From Stutzerimonas stutzeri (GTDB lineage Bacteria > Pseudomonadota > Gammaproteobacteria > Pseudomonadales > Pseudomonadaceae): DNA of 64,000 bases. The position numbers and the translations under genes were made by a program. The stretch lies in NCBI RefSeq assembly GCF_038561965.1, contig NZ_CP139348.1, forward strand, positions 1,984,001 through 2,048,000, given 5' to 3'. The notes under the pieces are model-generated. The model did not search any database. It was not told the origin of the DNA and saw only the letters and a list, made by a program, of their open reading frames with translations. Shown here in pieces: positions 60,449-64,000 of this stretch; the stretch's first letter is position 1; every line of letters starts with the position of its first letter.

Positions 60449-61330
60449 ATGAGCGCACCGCGAAGCTTCGAACGAAACCGCACCGAGCTTGCCGACTTCC
60501 TGCGCAGCCGCCGTGAACGCATTACGCCCGAGGAGGTTGGCCTTCCGTCGGGCGGCAGGCGCCGTACGCCGGGCCTTCGGCGCGAGGAGGTGGCCGCGCT
60601 CGCTGGGGTGGGGTTGTCCTGGTACACCTGGCTGGAGCAGGGCAGGGATATCGGCGTATCGGCGACATTTCTCGAGAACCTGGCGCGCACGCTCAAGCTC
60701 GATGCGACAGAACGTCGCCATCTGTTTCTGCTGGCCCATCAGCGCTTGCCGCCAGAACCGGGCAAGACGTGGTGCGTGGTTCCGCCCCTCGTGCATCGGC
60801 TGATGGCCGATCTGCCGTTGCGCCCGGCGTATGTGTTGAACCTGCGGTGGGACGTGCTGGCGTGGAATGCTGCGGCCGATCGGCTGTTTGGCTTCTCGAG
60901 CTTTCCGGCCGAGCGACGCAACCTGCTCTGGCTGCTGTTTACCGCCGCCTCGATGCGCACCCTGTTCGATCCCTGGCAGGATCAGGCGCTGCAAATTCTG
61001 TCGAGCTTTCGCCGCGACTTCGTCAGGGCCCCGCTCGATCCGGACATCGACAACCTGGTCAAGGACCTGGAAAAGGTCGATACCGACTTCAGGACCTGGT
61101 GGCGCCAGCAGGATATCCATGGCCCGTGCCAGGGGGTTCGGTATCTTAGCGTTCCCGAGGTTGGCCCGGTCGTGTTCGACCATACGTCCCTGACCATCGA
61201 CGTCGACCGCGACCTGCGGCTGGTTTACTACGCAGCGAGGGAAGGGCAGGTGCATGAGCACCGTTTCGAGCAGTGGCTGGCGAACGACGCCGCGACCTCC
61301 AGCCCGGATCGCGCGTCGCTCATTCAATGA
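60449..61330 (+). CDS. MmyB-like XRE transcriptional regulator, divergent to the ALAS set
   Basis: 293 residues from MSAPRSFERNRTELADFLR with GGAGG upstream. The HTH (LRREEVAALAGVGLSWYTWL) is of the XRE type, followed by a PAS-like MmyB ligand-binding domain (PAYVLNLRWDVLAWNAAADR) known in this family to bind fatty acids or other ligands. It ends in an 11-bp convergent overlap with the relaxase. A probable local regulator of the ALAS-GNAT-Gfo/Idh-AsnB genes. Confidence 0.87.
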   Translation: MSAPRSFERNRTELADFLRSRRERITPEEVGLPSGGRRRTPGLRREEVAALAGVGLSWYTWLEQGRDIGVSATFLENLARTLKLDATERRHLFLLAHQRLPPEPGKTWCVVPPLVHRLMADLPLRPAYVLNLRWDVLAWNAAADRLFGFSSFPAERRNLLWLLFTAASMRTLFDPWQDQALQILSSFRRDFVRAPLDPDIDNLVKDLEKVDTDFRTWWRQQDIHGPCQGVRYLSVPEVGPVVFDHTSLTIDVDRDLRLVYYAAREGQVHEHRFEQWLANDAATSSPDRASLIQ

Positions 61331-63257
61331 CCGGGCCGCGCGAGCGTCCGATGTTCCAGGACACCTGGTCGCGCCGGACCCGTGCAGTCACCGATAGCCC
61401 TCGCCGCGGCTCGATGACCGGCTTCCATGGCACCAGGCTGAAGCCGCCGTCATGTTCGAGCTGCGCGTAGCGCCCACTGGCAAGGTCCACATACCTTCGG
61501 TAGATCCCGGTGACCCGTACGCCTTCGACCGGTGCGTGATGCCGCATGCTAGTCCGTTCCTCGATTCCTTTCACCGTGGCGGCCAATTCGCGCTGGCGAA
61601 GCGTCGCTAGCAGGCTCGGTGCAAAGGATGTTTGCTCGCCCAGGCGCTGCGCCAGCCCAAGTTTGACCAGATAGTCTGCTCGTTCGCGCAGGCACGTGCG
61701 AACCTCTGCGCCGAAGCCACGTGTCGCCGGCTCCGCTGCCCCTCCCACGAGCTGCGCGTCGAGCCAGGTGGCACCCATGGCCCGGACTTGGCGATCGATT
61801 GGCAGTCGCGAATGGACAGTTACCGCGACACCGCTCGAGCGCTGCGTGTCGTACCGGCGCCCCTGTTCGGCAAGGTCCCGCGGCACGCGCCATAAGCCGT
61901 TGCCTACCCGCTCGACGATACCGGCGCGGCGCAAGGCTTCGAGACGCCGCTCGTGCGCATCGAGCAGTGATTCCATGTCGATCTTCGGGTCTCGCTTCGT
62001 TAGCATGGCGCGATGCGTATCCCGGACGTACAGGCCATCGACCGCCAGGGCGGCAATCCGGTTATCCATTGCACGTGGCGGGAACGTACCCCTGACCTCG
62101 ACGATTGCATCGACTGGGTAGCTCGACAACTGCGTGTCGCGCGCCAACGTGACGTGGTGAGCCCGGCCGTCCGTGCCATCGACCACCAAGTACGGCAGGT
62201 CGTGGGACTCGCCGGTTAGCCCCTTGGCTGCCACCCTCCCGATGATGCTGCCGTCGTGTCCAGGCTGAACGATATGCAGGTCCCGTTGGGTGCCCGCCAT
62301 GGCGCGCTGCATCGTGCGCAGGATATCGCCGCGCTCGCCCAACTCGCGCAGCGTGCGCTCGGCGTGATCGAATACGCGCCAGTGTCCCCCCGGCGCCTGC
62401 CTGGCGAGCCCTAGTCGTTCCAGGTGCTGGAGCCGCCCGATCAGCTGTTGGCGCCGCGGGTGGCGTCCAAGAGCGTTCAATTGCAGCCCTTCCGGCGACA
62501 TCTGGCGAGCAAGCATGCGATCCAGGCTCGTCCAGCGATCCTGCGTCACTTCGCGCTGAGCGCTTTGCGCGATCTCCCGTTCCGTGCGCAGCCCGAGCCA
62601 ATCGGTCGCCAGCCCCGATGCTCGCTCGCGCATCCCATGGGCGATGTAGTCCCTGGCGATGACCAGATCCCGGCCGGATTCGTCCTTGCCCCTCAACACG
62701 ATATGGGTGTGCGGGTTGTCGGTGTTCCAGTGGTCGACGGCTACCCAATCGAGCCGCGTTCCCAGGTCCGACGAGACTCGCTCCATCAGGTGCCGGGTGA
62801 AGGTGCGCAGGTCATCGAGCGAGTTCGCGTCCTCGGGCGAGACGATAAAGCGAAACTGATGGCGATCATCGCGGCCGCGCGCTTCGAACGCCTGGATATC
62901 GACCTCATCGGTCAGCGCGCCGTAGGCCTTGCCCGGCTCGCCATCACGCCCGACGCCCTCTCGCTCGATGTAGCGCAGATGAGTCGATGTGGATCGCCTG
63001 CCGGCGCGTTGGAGATTCACCAGGCGCGTCTTGACGGCGACACGCCGAAAATAGACCGAGCGTCCTGTTCGGCCGAACTGAGCCTCGACATGACCACGGC
63101 CGAGGCGGGCGCCTGGCCTTGTTGATTGCACGAGCGCATGGGCACCCGTCTTGCTGGCCTGGCGAAGAACCTGGCCGACGAAGGCCTGGCCGCGCTGCTT
63201 CGGCGGGCCGGTTCGAGGCCGGAATCGGTCGTCATGGGTGCTATCCCGATCGTCCAT
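61320..63257 (-). CDS. Conjugative relaxase, VirD2-like with DUF3363 region (TraR-type)
   Basis: 645 residues from MDDRDSTHDDRF; GGAGG sits five bases upstream, and an earlier ATG is one codon away. Nicks and leads the transferred strand. Metal-binding motif III is visible as VDHWNTDNPHTHIVLRG (H176, H183, H185), with a candidate catalytic tyrosine in HLRYIEREG near residue 96. The C-terminal 350 residues are the DUF3363 type. The cargo is inserted between this gene and traG. Confidence 0.92.
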   Translation of the reverse strand: MDDRDSTHDDRFRPRTGPPKQRGQAFVGQVLRQASKTGAHALVQSTRPGARLGRGHVEAQFGRTGRSVYFRRVAVKTRLVNLQRAGRRSTSTHLRYIEREGVGRDGEPGKAYGALTDEVDIQAFEARGRDDRHQFRFIVSPEDANSLDDLRTFTRHLMERVSSDLGTRLDWVAVDHWNTDNPHTHIVLRGKDESGRDLVIARDYIAHGMRERASGLATDWLGLRTEREIAQSAQREVTQDRWTSLDRMLARQMSPEGLQLNALGRHPRRQQLIGRLQHLERLGLARQAPGGHWRVFDHAERTLRELGERGDILRTMQRAMAGTQRDLHIVQPGHDGSIIGRVAAKGLTGESHDLPYLVVDGTDGRAHHVTLARDTQLSSYPVDAIVEVRGTFPPRAMDNRIAALAVDGLYVRDTHRAMLTKRDPKIDMESLLDAHERRLEALRRAGIVERVGNGLWRVPRDLAEQGRRYDTQRSSGVAVTVHSRLPIDRQVRAMGATWLDAQLVGGAAEPATRGFGAEVRTCLRERADYLVKLGLAQRLGEQTSFAPSLLATLRQRELAATVKGIEERTSMRHHAPVEGVRVTGIYRRYVDLASGRYAQLEHDGGFSLVPWKPVIEPRRGLSVTARVRRDQVSWNIGRSRGPVIE

Positions 63258-63463
63258 CATTGCCTCCAATGTGGTCGTGGTGGGGCGCAGGGGTGCCCCG
63301 GTTAGCTGCACAGCCGGTGCGCCCCCAGGGCTGACAGGCACTCCGAACCGTAATGTCCGTGCCGTCTCCAACCCACGTGCAGACTGGACTCGCCTGCCAG
63401 GGCGTAGGGTTCCCTTTTATCTTGCCCTCCGCTTTTCATGCCTCTCAGCTCCGCCATTCGCCA

Positions 63464-63967
63464 CTAATCGGCAAACAAACGATGTGCCGTGCCCAGCACG
63501 GTATGCGTGCTGACGGGACCGAAATAGCGGCTGTCGAACGAGTCGGCATGGAGCGGGGAGAGCAGCAGGAGTTCGTCCTCCGCCAGAGGGCGGCATCCTT
63601 TCCACTGCGGCATCGGCCTCCTACGGCTGTCGTGCCTGCGTACCTGCACCGCCGTACCATCACCCACCAGCAGACGCTTTCCGATCGCACACGCCCGCTG
63701 CGGGTGCACCGCGAAGACCGGCTTGAGCATCGGCACCTCAATCGGTAGATACCCACGTTGAGATGCGAGCTGCGCCGCCTCGCTTGGCAGGCGTACCAAG
63801 ACCAGTTCCCCGACCTTTGGCAGCGCGCCCGGTTCGATGCGGTACCAGCCCGGCGGCACGCTGTCGGAGGCGTTGTAGACGACTCTCACCGGCAGCTCGA
63901 TCAGGCCCGACAGGCCCCACGCGGTGCCGACGATCACCAGCAGGAGGACTGACGTGCGGCGCCTCAT
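63464..63967 (-). CDS. traF: Conjugation signal peptidase TraF (S26 family)
   Basis: 167 residues. A single N-terminal membrane helix (SVLLLVIVGTAWGLSGLI), then the catalytic Ser36 in NASDSVPPGWYRI and the general-base Lys82 in VPMLKPVFAVH. It cyclises or trims the pilin TrbC. Start overlaps the stop of the upstream gene by ATGA; 207 bp separate it from the relaxase start. Confidence 0.93.
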   Translation of the reverse strand: MRRRTSVLLLVIVGTAWGLSGLIELPVRVVYNASDSVPPGWYRIEPGALPKVGELVLVRLPSEAAQLASQRGYLPIEVPMLKPVFAVHPQRACAIGKRLLVGDGTAVQVRRHDSRRRPMPQWKGCRPLAEDELLLLSPLHADSFDSRYFGPVSTHTVLGTAHRLFAD

Positions 63968-64000
63968 GTCTCGCGCTCCGGAAAACGCGCCTCGAGCAGC
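63964..64000 (-). CDS. 3' end of an unidentified gene coupled to traF (partial)
   Basis: The last eleven codons, LLEARFPERET, then a stop that overlaps the traF start. In Tn4371-like elements the gene before traF is usually a DUF2840 protein; the visible tail is too short to prove it. Confidence 0.45.
   Translation of the reverse strand, partial: LLEARFPERET

Noticed and set aside
28628..64000. Transposase genes, insertion sequences or CRISPR arrays in the element
   Set aside because: No transposase-like protein, terminal inverted repeats or regularly spaced repeats were found; the cargo junctions show no IS remnants.

Overview
The window comes from a Pseudomonas-type gammaproteobacterium, most likely the P. 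stutzeri (Stutzerimonas) group. I infer this from GC-rich coding sequence, an OprD-family porin, and a gene order (gdhB / pyrD / rmf / rlmKL / dacB / yggL / dgt, then thrS-infC-rpmI-rplT-pheST-ihfA-merR) that I remember from Pseudomonas genomes. No database was searched.

Positions 1-28535 are chromosomal core. They hold the 3' end of an NAD-glutamate dehydrogenase, pyrD, rmf, rlmKL, dacB, yggL, a FUSC-type membrane protein, dgt, a three-gene DUF883/holin-like membrane operon, an OprD porin, a small glutaredoxin-like protein, tRNA-Pro(CGG), mobA with a small lipoprotein, an acyltransferase, an I78-type inhibitor lipoprotein, a PA2779/PA2778-like pair, an amine-oxidising flavoprotein and tRNA-Val(GAC). 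The translation operon thrS-infC-rpmI-rplT-pheS-pheT-ihfA-merR follows, ending at tRNA-Pro(GGG).

From the 3' end of tRNA-Pro(GGG) to the right edge lies most of an integrative and conjugative element (ICE) of the Tn4371-like, Trb-type class. It has a tyrosine integrase facing the tRNA, an overlapping AlpA-like gene, a HTH protein of unknown role, a hipA-hipB pair, and a complete translationally coupled mating-pair block on the minus strand (traG-copG-trbB-C-D-E-J-K-L-F-G-I). Further right are the relaxase (DUF3363/VirD2-like), the TraF peptidase and the end of one more gene. The far end of the element is outside the window.

The cargo sits between traG and the relaxase and has three parts. 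(1) A tightly coupled set of TonB-dependent receptor, exported CobN-like chelatase subunit with a C-terminal membrane anchor, ExbB/TolQ-like channel, DUF2149 protein and HemP, preceded by a Fur-box-like site. (2) A RES/Xre toxin-antitoxin pair with a clear operator palindrome. (3) A co-directional set of 5-aminolevulinate synthase (ALAS)-like enzyme, GNAT acyltransferase, Gfo/Idh oxidoreductase, asparagine-synthetase-like amidotransferase, MFS exporter and LysR regulator, opposed by a divergent MmyB-like regulator. Pseudomonads make haem from glutamyl-tRNA, so a mobile ALAS with amide- and acyl-transferring partners looks like an undescribed small-molecule pathway. It lies a few kb from a metal-responsive TonB/CobN uptake set. 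A link between the two (an ALA-derived metallophore) is my speculation and is marked as such.
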